Assembly: GCF_016545825.1 (NCBI RefSeq)
Contig: NC_052614.1
Location: forward strand, 59,155,864 to 59,219,863
Source of the DNA: Eucalyptus grandis
Lineage: Eukaryota > Streptophyta > Magnoliopsida > Myrtales > Myrtaceae
Length of the DNA stretch: 64,000 nt
Reading direction: 5' to 3'
Below the pieces are notes generated by a model that was not told the origin of the DNA, searched no databases, and was given only the letters and a program-made list of their open reading frames with translations. Both the position numbers and the translations under genes were made by a program. Shown here in pieces: positions 11,860 to 23,358 of the stretch; the first letter of the stretch is position 1; every line of letters begins with the position of its first letter.

Positions 11860-13351
11860 ATTCGATTTTCAAATTTGAGGTAGACCACCTTTCGAATCTC
11901 ATGGCCACCCTCAGAATTGAGCCGAACGTTTAGATTATGATCAAATTACTGCAATCGACAGACCCAAATGTGTAGAAAATTTTGCAAGATGATACTAATA
12001 AAAGAAATGCTGATTTTCAAAGTTCTGAGGATGGAACACTGAGATTCCGAGGATGATTGTGTGTATCTGATGATACAAAGCTTAAAGAGGAGATCTTATT
12101 AGAAGCTCATCATAGTAGTTACAGCATTCATCCTGGTAATACAAAAATGTATCAGAATATGCATCAACATTATTGACGGTCTGGTATGAAGGCGGACATC
12201 ACCAAGCATGTCGCTAAGTGTCTGATGTGTCAGCAAGTGTAAGCACAGCATTGTAAGCCATGAAGACTTTTGCAACCTCTCGAGATCCTAGAGTGGAAAT
12301 GGGAGCACATCACGATGGACTTTGTGATAGGTTTACCAAGGAGTTAGAGAGGTAATGATTCTATCTGGGTAGTGGTCGACAGACTGACAAAGTCGACTCA
12401 CTTCATCGCAGTATGAAAAAATCTTAATTTGGATAGGCACACAGAGTTGTACGTGCGCCAGATAGTTCGTCTACATGGAGTGTCAGTGACGATTACATCA
12501 GACTGAGATCTGAGGTTCACAACTGCTTTATGAAAAAGCTTACAGGCTGCTTTGGGAATGAAGCTGCAGTATAGTACGACATATTATCCTCAAACATATG
12601 GCCAGTCTAAGAGGACGATCCAAACCCTCGAGGATATGCTGCGAGCTTGTGTGTTAGACTTCAAAGGAAGCTGGGAGGAACAGCTTCATCTTGTCAAGTT
12701 TGCTTACAACAATAGCTACCAACAGAGCATTCAGATGGCTCCTTTTGAAGCGTTGTATGGCAGAGTGTGCAGAATGCCCGTATGTTAGGATGAAGTTGGG
12801 GAGAGAAAAATTATAGGCCCAGAATTGATTCAACAGTCATGGATGCAGTTGCAGTCATTGGGGACAGGTTAAAGACCGCTCAAAGCTGCCATAAGAGTTA
12901 CACAGATAAGCACCAAAAAACATTGGAGTTTCAAGTTGGTGATCACGTTTTTATGAAAATATCACCAATGAGAGGTACTTCGCACTTTGGCAAGAAGGGA
13001 AAACTGAGTCCGAGGTACGTAGGTCCCTTTGAGATTCTAGAGAGAATCAAAATTTTAGCATATAGTCTTGCATTACCACCGAGGCTGACGTAAGTGCATG
13101 GCATCTTTCACGTGTCGAGGTTGAGGAAGTATGAGCCTGACACGACCCACGTGCTTAATTTTGAGGAATTGGACGTAGACGACAGTGTCGTACGTTGAAA
13201 GCCGGTTCAAATAGTGGATTGAAGAGAATAGGTTATGCGCACCAAGACCATCGTGTTGATCAAAGTGGTCTAGCAATACCACGTCACTAAATGAGCGACT
13301 TGAGAGAGTGAAGAGTCGATGAGACAATTGTACCCCCACCTTTTTGTTTAA
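11860..13351 (+). pseudogene. Gypsy integrase with chromodomain-like C terminus, broken
   Basis: An HHCC-type zinc region is visible near 12,120-12,240 (HPGNTKMYQNMHQHY, then CLMCQQ). The DDE core follows, with ITSD near 12,490 and TYYPQTYGQSKR then LEDMLRACV at 12,582-12,650. The C-terminal part has GPFEILERI near 13,025. A chromodomain-like tail at about 13,120-13,345 shows HVTK.ATWESEE and LYPHLF, typical of chromoviruses that target chromatin. Numerous stops interrupt the frame. Confidence 0.8.
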
Positions 13352-13367
13352 GTATTATAATGGTTTA

Positions 13368-13404
13368 AATTTTGAGGACGAAATTTTTATAAGAAATGAA
13401 GAGT
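13368..13404 (+). other. Gypsy polypurine tract region
   Basis: The purine-rich stretches GAGGACGAAA and AAGAAATGAAGAG lie immediately before the 3' LTR, the usual site of plus-strand priming. The GAGGACGAA wording is characteristic of chromovirus 3' ends. Confidence 0.65.
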
Positions 13405-16400
13405 TGTGACATCCTAGAATTTCAGTCATGTTTTCAATTTAATAAATCGAGCATATCATTGACGCGCCTATAGTGCTATTCTCGAGTTGATTACTCTGAG
13501 ATAACTAAACTATTTGGAAAGTCGTTAAAGAATTTTAATGCAATAGACTTGAGAATTCGACTAAGAATCGACTACTCGACTGTGCTCATATGTAGAGATC
13601 ATTACAGCACAGTAAAGATCAATTAGAAATTACAGATAGGTTGGTTCAACTGATATGTGTGGCTAAACGTGGGTGATTCCACGAAATTGAAAATTTCTTG
13701 TCGATCGGCACTAAACTAATTTTTTTGTCGTTTTTGTACCCTATGTCTGTATTTGAGATTTTTACGACCACCGAAAGTCACCAATGTGTCGAAGAGGTTC
13801 ATTGTGGCTCAAAGAAAATTAACCACGGGTTATTTGCACTAAAAATTTCTAAAAACTACCCGATATGTTAGGTCACGCTAAAATCGCGCTAGATTGAAAT
13901 TAATCGTGAATTTAAATCCAATTTCAGAAATTGAAAGTTCTGTCACTTCACGAGTCATTTTAGGAACGTTGACTCATCCTCCGAATATTTTTCTGCAAAC
14001 CGAGATTTTTGGTGAAAAGTCGATATAGGGTCATTTCTGTTCGAAAAATTCAGAGGGCCGTTTTTTATCGCGCACTTGGGATGCAAGTTAGTTCTATTGG
14101 TGATAAAAAATGCTAATTTGATCGAGGACTCGATAATGGAATTTATGGAAGCCGAACTGAGTTAAGTCAAGTGAGGATTGAATCCAATTTGAGGGGAAAA
14201 CACCTCAATTTTGTAGCCCCTCATGCCCCATACTTTTGGACCATCTCAATGGCTTCCTAAGGAAGTCTTGTGGCTAGAAAAACTGTTGAGGAAGCCAGCT
14301 AGCAAGTGGGGTCAAGCCAAGGAGACGAGGATAGAAAGAGAGAGAAGTGGCCCCCTCCATGCAAGTTTGGTCTCCTTCTTCCGCATTCGGTCGAGCCTCC
14401 CTCCGTTCTAGCAAGTTTGAAGCTCATCAAAACTAGAGAATCGAACTAGCAGCTCCCCCAAGCCATCGCATGCTAGCCGGAGTTTCATGTCACCCGTTCT
14501 TTGCCCGCCACACCATCCACGAGCCCGCACGATCATCCCCGTGGCTAAGCCTCTCGCTCGCCGTTTCGATCCCATAGAGCCCTTCGTCCAGCTCTTCGAA
14601 GCATTGCCATCACTGTCTAGGCCACCGGAGTAGCCGCTAACACTTGCCGTCGCCACAACGGCCCCGTCTGCTTCTCCCTCGCTATTTTGGCCTCAATCAT
14701 TGCTCGTAGCTGCTCCATCCAACAGCTAATAGAATCAAAGCTCCTAAGGTTGCTAGGCACTATTTTGCCCATTTTTAAGCCTTTCCTGATCTCGAAAGGT
14801 GTCCCCGCTTTAGATTTTATGGGCCATCTCCGCATCCCCGTCGAAGTGAACTCACCGGCTCACAAATCCAGTGAGTTTACTCACTAATCTCTGCTTAAGG
14901 AGTTAATTATACTTAATGATTTATTAGTTTAAGTTAAGTATGGATTAGGTGGTTAGTTAGAATAGATTAGCAATTTAATTAATCGTTAGTGCATGTTAGG
15001 TGGTTAAAGTAGTGCAATTAGCAAGTAGATAGGTCGTAGTATTTATTTAAATAGGTTTGGAATTTTTCCGGACTTGTTTCGGTATTTAATTAGGCTTTTT
15101 GGCCTATGTGTGCATTTTTGCTATTTATGGGTATTTATTCATTAATTTTTGAAATTATTTAATTAATTATCATTTTTCGGAATTTAGACCGGGATAGCTA
15201 ATGACCGGAATTTTTTGCTGATCGCAATGGTATGATTAGTTTATTTAATTGAGTGCTGGATTGTGCAAATTGAGTGTAATTTGTAATTTTGGGTATTTAT
15301 CCCAAAATTTAATAATTTCAGTATTTAATTAGAAAATTATCGGGCATCGGTTTACAGCGCCAAAAATATTTTTTATTGACTATATAAATGGTGGGAGTTT
15401 ATAAAGTAAAGATATTATATTTTTGGCTGAGGCCGATCTTGTATCCGCACACGATTATTTTTATCGAGCGTGATAAAAATGGTGAAATGGCGAATTGATT
15501 AGAATGGTATATTATATTAGCCTGCGGGCTTGATTCATCAGCTTAGAGTGAGTAGTATACCTTAAGTATCTCACAGCTTCGGTGAGCAATTAAATATCGT
15601 ACAGCTTCGGTGAGCATTAGCCGTATATTGTATCAGCCTGAAGGCTTGATATATCAGCTTAGAGTGAGCAGTATACATTATTGTCAGTCTTTGGCGAGCT
15701 TTTCTATCTATATTCTGCTTAGGTGAGCAGTCCTTGATGTGATCAGACTTTATAGATAGTATTGATTGGGTAGACCGAGAGATGGTCTTGCTAACATGGA
15801 ATCAACTGAGTTGATTGATCGATGACTCGATCTAATTTCATGCTTCGATGTGTTGAAGTGGTTCGTTGAAATTTACAAATTGTATCGACTTGTAGGAAGG
15901 AACTGAGGCAAGGTGAGTCCTCTGACCTGTGCATGTGCTCAGGCAGCCCTTGGGGCGTATTTTCTTCCTAATCAGAACTTAAGGGGTGAACTTGCTAAAA
16001 CGTCGTCCCACCTCGTTGTAGGATAACATTTGCAAGTCCTTAGATGGCAACTCCTCTCGAGCATTTTGGACAGCCAAAGAAGGTCATCGAGCAAAAGTGT
16101 TTCATTCCGCTTCATGGAAACCCAAGGGGATGGGTTTATGAGTTGGTGAAGTCCATGGTCTGAGTTGATGCGGGTCTACCCCAAAAGGTACCCCATCGAT
16201 ACAGATCATGGTATCGTCAGGAGCGAAATGGACAGAGAGAGGGTCCCATACCAGAGTCTGAGGTCCATATGTATGTGCTAGAGGTTGCTCTTGAGAAAGG
16301 CACGGCCGACCCTCCAAGTGGTTCAGTGGTGGACCTGAACCTGTTGGATCTAGAGTCTCCGGTGTATTCTGAGGAGGACTCGACTGCTTGAGAAGCTGTA

Positions 16401-16674
16401 GCACCAACCGTCCCCCCTTTTTGCAGACATTGTATATAGATCGGCTAGTATTGTATATGACATAGTTTGTTATATGTATAAATGTGTGATGTGGTTTGGT
16501 TTTCAAAGAAAAATTTGTGGCCCTGCTTTTCTATCCCATTTAAGTATTGTCAGGGGATTAATTATTTGCTTCCGCATCGTATTAAAATAAATGTGTCGGC
16601 AACATGTCCTAAGACGTCGTTATTTAATCGACCGTTGAAGGATGGGCACCCGCTCGAAAGATCGGGGCATGACA
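13405..16674 (+). repeat. Gypsy 3' LTR (3.27 kb)
   Basis: It begins TGTGACATCC and ends GGGCATGACA, giving canonical TG...CA ends. It matches the 5' LTR throughout, minus the tandem expansions. It is followed by the right target duplication ACATC at 16,675-16,679. Point differences from the 5' LTR are frequent, so the insertion is not recent. Confidence 0.9.
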
Positions 16675-16679
16675 ACATC

Positions 16680-16960
16680 TATGATGTGGTTTTACAGTGA
16701 GACTCCATTACATATAATAGTATTGTCCAGACACATGAAACTTGTCAATGAGATTCCGGATCAAGAATTTAAGCTTGTAGGAGAGTCTAATTCTTAGGAA
16801 TTATCATGCATGCACCTCGCGACATCTAAGGGTCATCGTGGAGTAGTGAAGAAATTGTCAAGCATTTATGCAGACATGTGATATGCTCGTGACAAATATG
16901 TGGCCTTCAATGAATTTTTTAGGCCTTATGTTTTAACCTTTCTCTAGTGGCCCAATATCT
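16680..16960 (+). pseudogene. Ankyrin-repeat gene, continuation after the gypsy element
   Basis: The split ankyrin gene continues here. From about 16,690 one frame reads YSETPLHIIVLSRHMKLV, then HLATSKGHRGVVKKL and ARDKYVAF: ankyrin units with the expected PLH and HLATSKGH signatures. Two stop codons occur (about 16,798 and 16,879). The frame is shifted by one base relative to the 5' part, so the gene decayed independently of, or after, the insertion. Confidence 0.7.
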
Positions 16961-17777
16961 TAATAACCAAGGAAACAATTCAATAAAGAGAAGTAAATTT
17001 CCATTCTTTTGGATGAGTATGTACAAGTAGAAGTTCTTGATTTGTCTCTCATTTTTCATTGATATATTTTGGAAATGTGATACAACTGGGCTGATTTGAC
17101 CCTTTTAAATTTCTAGGCCATGTAAAAATGTGGTTGCCTTGGTGTTCAAGAGTGAGCAAGATGCCTACAACTTGTGCAATAAATACATTCACGAGGTAGG
17201 GTTCGACGGGATTTATTCATATAGTGCTCGTCCTTTTACTAAGTTTCTGGTGTACTTATTGTTTGGTAATAATATTATCTAATCTGAACTTTTTTCGTTA
17301 GTTTTTATATTGGATTTGGTGTCCCTTTTTAAAACTTAATTTTAGTGCATGTTGAATCATTAATCGAAGAGATTATGCTATTGGAACAAGAAACTAAATT
17401 TGATTGCAAGTGACCAAGAAATGGAATTCAAGAGCAAGTGATGGTCCTCTATTTTTCAAGTCACTAGTACATGCGTTTTCATCAAAAAATAAAAAATAAA
17501 AGGAATGGAAGACATAATGAAGAGTTAGTACAAGAGTTCATGTATGAAAATTTTCGGTGTGGATCCACAAAATTAGGTCACCACTTCAATCTCATAATGA
17601 AATCTCCGAAGACACGTGTCATCTTCCCCTTTCTTGAAGACAAGTAGATTGGCCTATGAAAGGAGACAACTAATCCATATCCCTGATAATCACTTATTAG
17701 TTTTGAGTCTCCTTAAGATAAAAAGTAGGAAAATTCAAGGAAAATAGAATTTTACCTTGACATATTGGTCTCGAGAC
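16890..17777 (+). repeat. Ankyrin-flank segment, copy 1
   Basis: A noncoding downstream segment with a diverged second copy at 47,850-49,240 (shared: GGCCTTATGTTTTAACC, TTGATTTGTCTCTCATTT and AGAATTTTACCTTGACATAT). Its last 140 bp also match 55,495-55,695. It ends exactly where copia C begins at 17,778. Confidence 0.6.
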
Positions 17778-18492
17778 TATTGGAAATTTCCTATAATATT
17801 GGCTTACATTAATTAATTGATTTTCTATTTTAAATAGTCGAGTTAATGGATATTCCAATATTTGTTAAACCCTGGAGTGATCTTATTGAATTGAATATTA
17901 GCATCTATTAATAACAGGCCCATTTTTTTTGGTCAGTCATATTCTATTCATATTCTAACTCTCACTCTCAGACTTTTGCTTTGCCTCCTTGCAAGGCGTG
18001 AGAGTCGAAACCTACTCCTGAAACTAGTTAGTTCCCACCCCAACCCACCTCGAGAAGGTGGGGATTTGAACCCCCATCTCCCCCTTCTATGTTGGCAGCC
18101 GGGGTAAACTCTAGTGATTAATAACAGGCCTAGTTGAACAACAAAGTGTAGGCAATTGTATTTAACTAAAGCCCGTAATGAGAGAGGCCCAGTTAACATG
18201 CTATTGATTATGGTTTGCTAGGTCCCCTCTCTAACCTATAAAATGGTAGGTTATACCTATCAGTTGCTTTAATCCCATTGAAATTGTTATATTGAAATAG
18301 GTCATAGAGAGGAAGATCTAGCAGTCCAATAGATCTTTGATTATCAAATTAATATATTTTTCTTCAAGTGTAGTAATGGCTCAAAAATGTACATTTTAAT
18401 CCCGCCGTGTTTATCGATTTCGGTGTTTTACAGTCATATATTGATTCGATTCTTTTTTATTAATTACTTATTCATGTGAATAATTTTCAACA
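17778..18492 (+). repeat. Copia C 5' LTR, containing a SINE
   Basis: The right end is fixed by the primer site two bases further on (…TTTTCAACA). The left end at TATTGGAAATTTCC (probably ancestral TGTTGG) is placed where the match to the ankyrin-flank copy at 55,495-55,695 stops. Without the SINE and one target copy, the LTR is about 505 bp. Confidence 0.55.
17921..18116 (-). mobile_element. tRNA-type SINE with 14-bp target duplications
   Basis: A 196-bp insert inside the copia C LTR, flanked by ATTAATAACAGGCC at 17,907-17,920 and 18,117-18,130. On the plus strand it starts with a T run (the tail of a minus-strand element) and contains, on the minus strand, GGGTTCAAATCCCC near 18,060. That fits a pol III B box (GGTTCNANNCC type). 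The A box is not clear. SINEs are mobilised by LINE machinery, which explains the long target duplication. Confidence 0.75.
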
Positions 18493-18494
18493 TG

Positions 18495-18507
18495 TGGTAT
18501 CAGAGCC
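18495..18507 (+). other. Copia C primer-binding site (initiator Met-tRNA)
   Basis: TGGTATCAGAGCC lies just downstream of the LTR end and complements the initiator tRNA-Met 3' end. Confidence 0.85.
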
Positions 18508-20040
18508 AAGTCATATATGATTGTAGAACCCAATTTTATTTTATTTTTATTATGAACAAAATTCGAAATGTTCCTCTTTGAGTCGAACATGAGCGTTATT
18601 TTTTCGTGTTGATTTTTTGCTCGATTGATCTTAAAACCTTAGGGTTTTTGTTCTACATGTCAAGATCTTTTCAACCATATAATTTTGTTGAGAATTGAGT
18701 GAGAATTTTAAATTTTAAATTCTAGGGTTTATACATGAAAAAGTTCTAGAAATTTGAAATTACTTGTAATTTATTGATGTTCGTTGTAAATCATTGTATG
18801 AGTATTGTTATATATATGTTTTAGCATCCTTTTGTTGTATTAAGGTAAGTTTTTAGGGCTTAAATTTAAGAAAGTTGAATTTTGGTCATTGGAGGCTTAA
18901 ATCCAAAATTTTGAAGCTTGTATGTGGAAGATTTACTCGTTTTTCTTCATTTAATTCATTCTAGTAAATTATATTAATGTTAGAAGCAAGGACCATGAAA
19001 AGATTTCATCAAAAATCAAGTTAATAGGTGTTTTTTTATGTTCCAAGTCAAAACCAGGTCATGACTCGATTTTGCAGAAATACGGGACCTGGCTAGAGGT
19101 TGAAGAAGACCTCTAGCTAGGCCTGGGCCTAAATATGGTATTTTGCCCATGTTTTTTTTAAAAAAATTTGTGATTCTAGGTGTGAGCCCGGAATCTTAGG
19201 CCATAAAATATAGGTCGAGCCATTGAATTGGGCTCACGCCCATTAAAATAAAACAGCCCATTTTGGGGGCCATTTTTTTAATTAAAAGGAACATGGGCTC
19301 TTGCACGTATGGGCCATTTTTGCAGCAATTTACTGGCCCATTATTTCCAAGTCCAATATTGTCTTGTGTGGGCTGTGTGAAGGTTTAGGACCACGCTGGG
19401 TTTGGGCCTCGCGGGCCGCAGTCCGATTTGGGTTGCTCGCAAGTCCTAGGTCCCACGGGAGGGTCCGAATTAATAAAATAAAAAATTAATTGTTTTTAAA
19501 AAAAAATTGTGGTAAAAATTGTTGTTTGATAAATGCAATATGATCTTGGAAAGCACATGTTGTAAAGTGCTCCATATTTTTTGATGAATTTTGGGCATAA
19601 ATTTTTTGAGTTCCCTATTGATAAAAATTAGTATATATAATTACTCGCTCAAAAAGGGTTATTGTGTATATTAATTTGGAAAATAGCATGACAGTTAATT
19701 CCCAAATTTAAAAGATGGTGATGTATAACTGAAAAATATTTATCTGCCCAAAGGGGATAAATGTTTTGAAAATTATATGTAATTCCCCTCTATATTGATA
19801 TTATGGAGATGTATAATTTAAAAGATTTATCTGCCCAGATGGGATAGATCGTTGACAATTATATATAATTCTTCTTGTTGTTGCTTTATAAACTTCATGC
19901 TGTGGAAAATAATGGTGCATTATACACTCTGACCAAATGGAAGTTTATAATATACTATTTATTGCCAATAATTGATCTTATTGCATTATGTATAACAAAC
20001 AGTTACCTTCGCTATAAATAATAACAATGCCACGGTTGAA
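18508..20040 (+). other. Copia C leader region, no gene supported
   Basis: An untranslated stretch of 1.5 kb between the primer site and gag. It is AT-rich, with no recognisable domain. A short local repeat around AAATATTTATCTGCCC / AAAGATTTATCTGCCC (about 19,731 and 19,828) is the only structure noticed. Confidence 0.5.
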
Positions 20041-20860
20041 ATGTTAACTGGATCAAACTTTAAGAGATTGAAGCAAGATATAGAGTTTGCTCTAGTTATC
20101 GTGGATATGGATTTGGCTCTATGTGAGGATGAACCTTCCAGGCCCAATGATCAAAGTATTGTAGATCAAAAGCCCATTATGTATTCTTACATTTTACCAA
20201 AAAAAAAAAAAAAACCCATTATGCTAGATAGGAAAAATCTAGCCGATTAAGCCTCATTACTATGAAGAGGTCCATTGCTGAGCATCTCATTAATGGTTTG
20301 CCGGAAAATACGAATGTCAGACAGTTCCTTGAAGCAATAGGAGAAAGATATAGAATCTCAGATAAGGTTGAAGCTGGAAACTTACTGAGTGAGTTAACGA
20401 ACATGAGGTATGATGCTGTTATGGGTGTTAGAGAATTTATATTGAAGATGGTCCACATTCAGTCAAAACTTAAGGTCCATGAAATTATCTTTTCTGAAAA
20501 TTATAATGTGCATCATGCCTTAAATGTTCTGTCAACTGAATTTAGCCAAATTAAGACTGCTTATAGTGCTCAAAATGAGACATGAAGTGTCAATGCATTG
20601 ATTACCAAATGTGGGACTAGGGAAGAGAAGTTTAAAAAGGAGAATTATGAGCCCATCCACTTAATTGCCAATGCCAAGTTAAATTAATCTAGAGGAAAAT
20701 AGAAGCCTAAAGGGTCAATTGCTCATAGTCCAAAAAAAGGCCAAGACTTAAGAAAAATGGGAATCATGGGAGAAATTGAGATAAGGATTTCAAGTGTTTA
20801 CACTGCAAGAAGTAAGGTCACAAGAGAGCCAATTGCTATAAATTCCAAGCTTGGCTAAAA
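20041..20860 (+). pseudogene. Copia C gag, broken
   Basis: The first part reads MLTGSNFKRLKQDIEFAL and is followed by an A run near 20,200 that disturbs the frame. From 20,262 the UBN2-type gag core is open: HLINGLPENTNVRQFLEA, then GNLLSELTNMRYD and VREFILKM. A CCHC knuckle at about 20,790-20,835 reads CLHCKK*GHKRANC, so it has an internal stop. Confidence 0.75.
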
Positions 20861-20919
20861 GCAAGAAAAGAAAGTCACCAAGGTGAGTTATTGGTTTGTT
20901 TTGAATCAAATCTAGTTGA

Positions 20920-22300
20920 TATTCCTTTAGATTCTTGGTGGCTTGATTATGATGCTATTGTTCATGTGATTACTACCTTATAGGGTTTCATAAATATAAG
21001 GAATCCAAGTCTGAGGAAGTCAAAGCTTAAAGTTGGAAATGATATTGGAGTTTATGTTGAGCGCATAAGGACAGTTGTTTTAAATTTAGATTCTAGTTTT
21101 CAGCTTACTTTGAATAATGTCTTTTATGTTCTTGATTTTAGGAGAAACTTAATATCTTTTTCTTCACTTGACCAAGTTGGATATTGTCTTTATTTTGCAA
21201 AGAAAAAAGTGGATTTGAGTTATGATTCCATAATTATTGGGAATTGCGTTTTATCTTATGATATCGATTATCCTTATCTCTTGATAGACCATATTGTTCT
21301 TTCAATGTCGAGAACAATGTTGCCAATAGATCTTTAATCAAAGAAAGATCTTTATTGTTATGGCATAAGCGATTAGGGCATATCTCCAAAGAAGGGGTAA
21401 AGCGACTCATCAAGATTGATATTCTTCCTCCTCTTGACTTAGATGATATTGAGACTTGTATTGATTGTGTGAGGGAAAAATTGACTAAAACTAAGAAGAA
21501 ATGTGCTACTCGCAGTCAAAATCTATTGGAGATAATTCATATGGATATTAGTGGGCCATACTCAACCACCTTGTGTGGAAATAAGCGCTTCATCACATTC
21601 ATTGATGATTTATCATGTTATTGTTATGTTTATCTAATTAAAGAGAAGACCGATACTCTTGAAATGTTCAAAGTATTTCGCACTTAAGTTGAGAAACAAT
21701 TGAGAAAAATTATCAAGATTTTTAGATTTGATTGCGATGGTGAGTATAATGGGTGATATACCGAAATTGGACAACAAATGGGACCGTTTGCTAAATATTT
21801 GCAGGATTGTGGTATTATTGCTCAGTATGCAATGCCTAGGAATCCTGAACATAATAGTGTAGCTGAACGGTGCAATCGCACACTCGTAGAGATGAAATGA
21901 AGTATGATGGACAATTTTAATTTACTCAAATACTTATGGGGTGATGCAATTAAAATAACAACTTATATATTGGATCGTGTACCTATTAAATCGGTGCCGA
22001 AAACAACTTTTGAATTGTGGACAGGGAGGAAACAAAGCTTGAATCATTTTTGAGTTTGGAGTTGTCCCGTAAAGGTGAAAATTTATGATCCTTCTTGGAA
22101 GAAGACCGAATCCAGGACTACTAGGTATTACTTTATTGGATACCATGATCATTCCAATGGGTATAGTTTCTATTGTCCTACTCGTGGCACTAGAATAGTT
22201 GAATCTCAAACTGCAAAATTCCTGAAATTAAATGTTGCTGAAAAAGGGAAGAACCAAATAAAACAGTCTCTATTCCATTGCCCACCTTGCATGATGAAAT
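20920..22300 (+). pseudogene. Copia C protease-integrase region, broken
   Basis: The protease site near 20,930 reads SWWLDYDAIVHV where functional elements have a D-S-G-A type motif. The integrase zinc region starts at 21,355 (LLWHKRLGHISKEG). The DDE core follows: HMDISGPYS near 21,538, FIDDLSCYCYVY and FDCDGEYNG near 21,727, then RNPEHNSVAERCNRTL near 21,838. Stops occur, for example at 21,686, 21,754, 21,898 and 22,051. No RT follows. Confidence 0.8.
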
Positions 22301-22342
22301 GAAGTATGATAGGCAATTTTAATTTACCCAAATACTTATGGG

Positions 22343-23295
22343 TGTTGGAGAAAACTTCTGCATTTATTTTGAAACTAACAAAACGTTTCCATCAATCTAG
22401 TCTGAAGACTTGTAGACTATTTCGTCAAAGTCTAAAGACCATCGGATCACTAGACTCAAGATTCAAAGTCTACCCTCATTGATAGTTTCTAGATCGTCGA
22501 AGAAGACTTATCCAGAGTTGAGTATTTCTTTAAGGATTTGATTCTATCGAATGAAGAAGATCTCTCGGCTGGATATAGCATCTTGGATTCTATTATTCGT
22601 TTTGATTTTGATTCGGGTAATTTAGATTCGTTGATTGGCAAAGTATACTTGGAAGGTTTTACTTATGGAAACCTAGATCCTGATTGTATGGGTGAGCAGG
22701 ATTGGTGGGCTATCATCATATTCTTTCAATAACTCAAGATCTCCCTAATTGATTCTATCCAACGAGTAGATTGGAAGAGCTCCTTTGGAAAGTGCCAACG
22801 GTTATGAAGGCATGGAGGAGTATATAAGAAAGATTTTCTAGTTATTCGAGTGGGTGTGCGATAGATAAATTCCAAAGTCTGAAGCTCCTTATTCTTTGTC
22901 AATTCAATTGTTGAGCGTAAACTTGTACTCAAAATAGAGTTCATACATTTGTGAGACCTTGAGGAAGTGTAGCAGAGTCTCTACACTGTGGAATCAAGGA
23001 AGTGATCTTGTAACGACTCTTTTTATTCATAGTGAAATATAGCTGGTGGGCTGTCAGTTCGGGAGAGTGGGCGTAGGCTTGGATTAAACAGAACCACTAT
23101 AAACCTTGTGTTCTTATTCTCTTCCCTAAACTCTTTTACTTTACTCGTAACTTTATTTAATTGCTAGAGTCTCGTTTCTATTTTAAAGTCTACTGTCAAA
23201 CAGACTTAGGTTAAAAGTAAAGTTTTACACTATCCTTCGCAAAAGTTTGTTTTCACACCTATTCACCCCCCTAGGTGCTCATACTAGCATTCACA
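22343..23295 (+). repeat. Copia A 5' LTR
   Basis: A 953-bp LTR beginning TGTTGGAGAAAAC and ending GCATTCACA. It is homologous to the LTRs of copia B at 24,006 and 32,480. It is followed at 23,298 by a primer site, TGGTATCAAAGC. Confidence 0.85.
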
Positions 23296-23358
23296 ATTGG
23301 TATCAAAGCATGTGTACTCATTTAAATTGAAGTGTTTTTACTTCAGAGTTAACGATCC

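Larger units (their letters stand above)
4727..16674 (+). mobile_element. Complete but decayed Ty3/gypsy (Tekay/Del-like chromovirus) retrotransposon
   Basis: An 11.9-kb element bounded by 5-bp target duplications, ACATC at 4,722-4,726 and 16,675-16,679. The LTRs are 4,727-8,455 and 13,405-16,674. Order inside: primer site, gag, protease, reverse transcriptase, RNase H, integrase, chromodomain-like tail, polypurine tract. That order and the chromo-like tail place it among chromoviruses, closest to Tekay/Del. Stops and frameshifts break every domain, so it cannot be autonomous. The element carries the same-strand orientation as the ankyrin gene it splits. Confidence 0.9.
17778..22342 (+). mobile_element. 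Ty1/copia element C, 3'-truncated
   Basis: A 5' LTR, primer site, gag and integrase region of a copia element. It lacks recognisable RT, RNase H and 3' LTR because copia A begins at 22,343. Gag is of the UBN2 type and the sequence differs clearly from copia A and B, so this is another lineage. All domains carry stops. Confidence 0.75.

Noticed and set aside
18055..18075. Possible tRNA gene from the GGTTCAAATCC match
   Set aside because: Only the B-box-like part is present, there is no cloverleaf, and target duplications plus a T run show a SINE.
17948..18199. Minus-strand open frame of 83 codons
   Set aside because: It covers the SINE and LTR sequence and has no protein signature.
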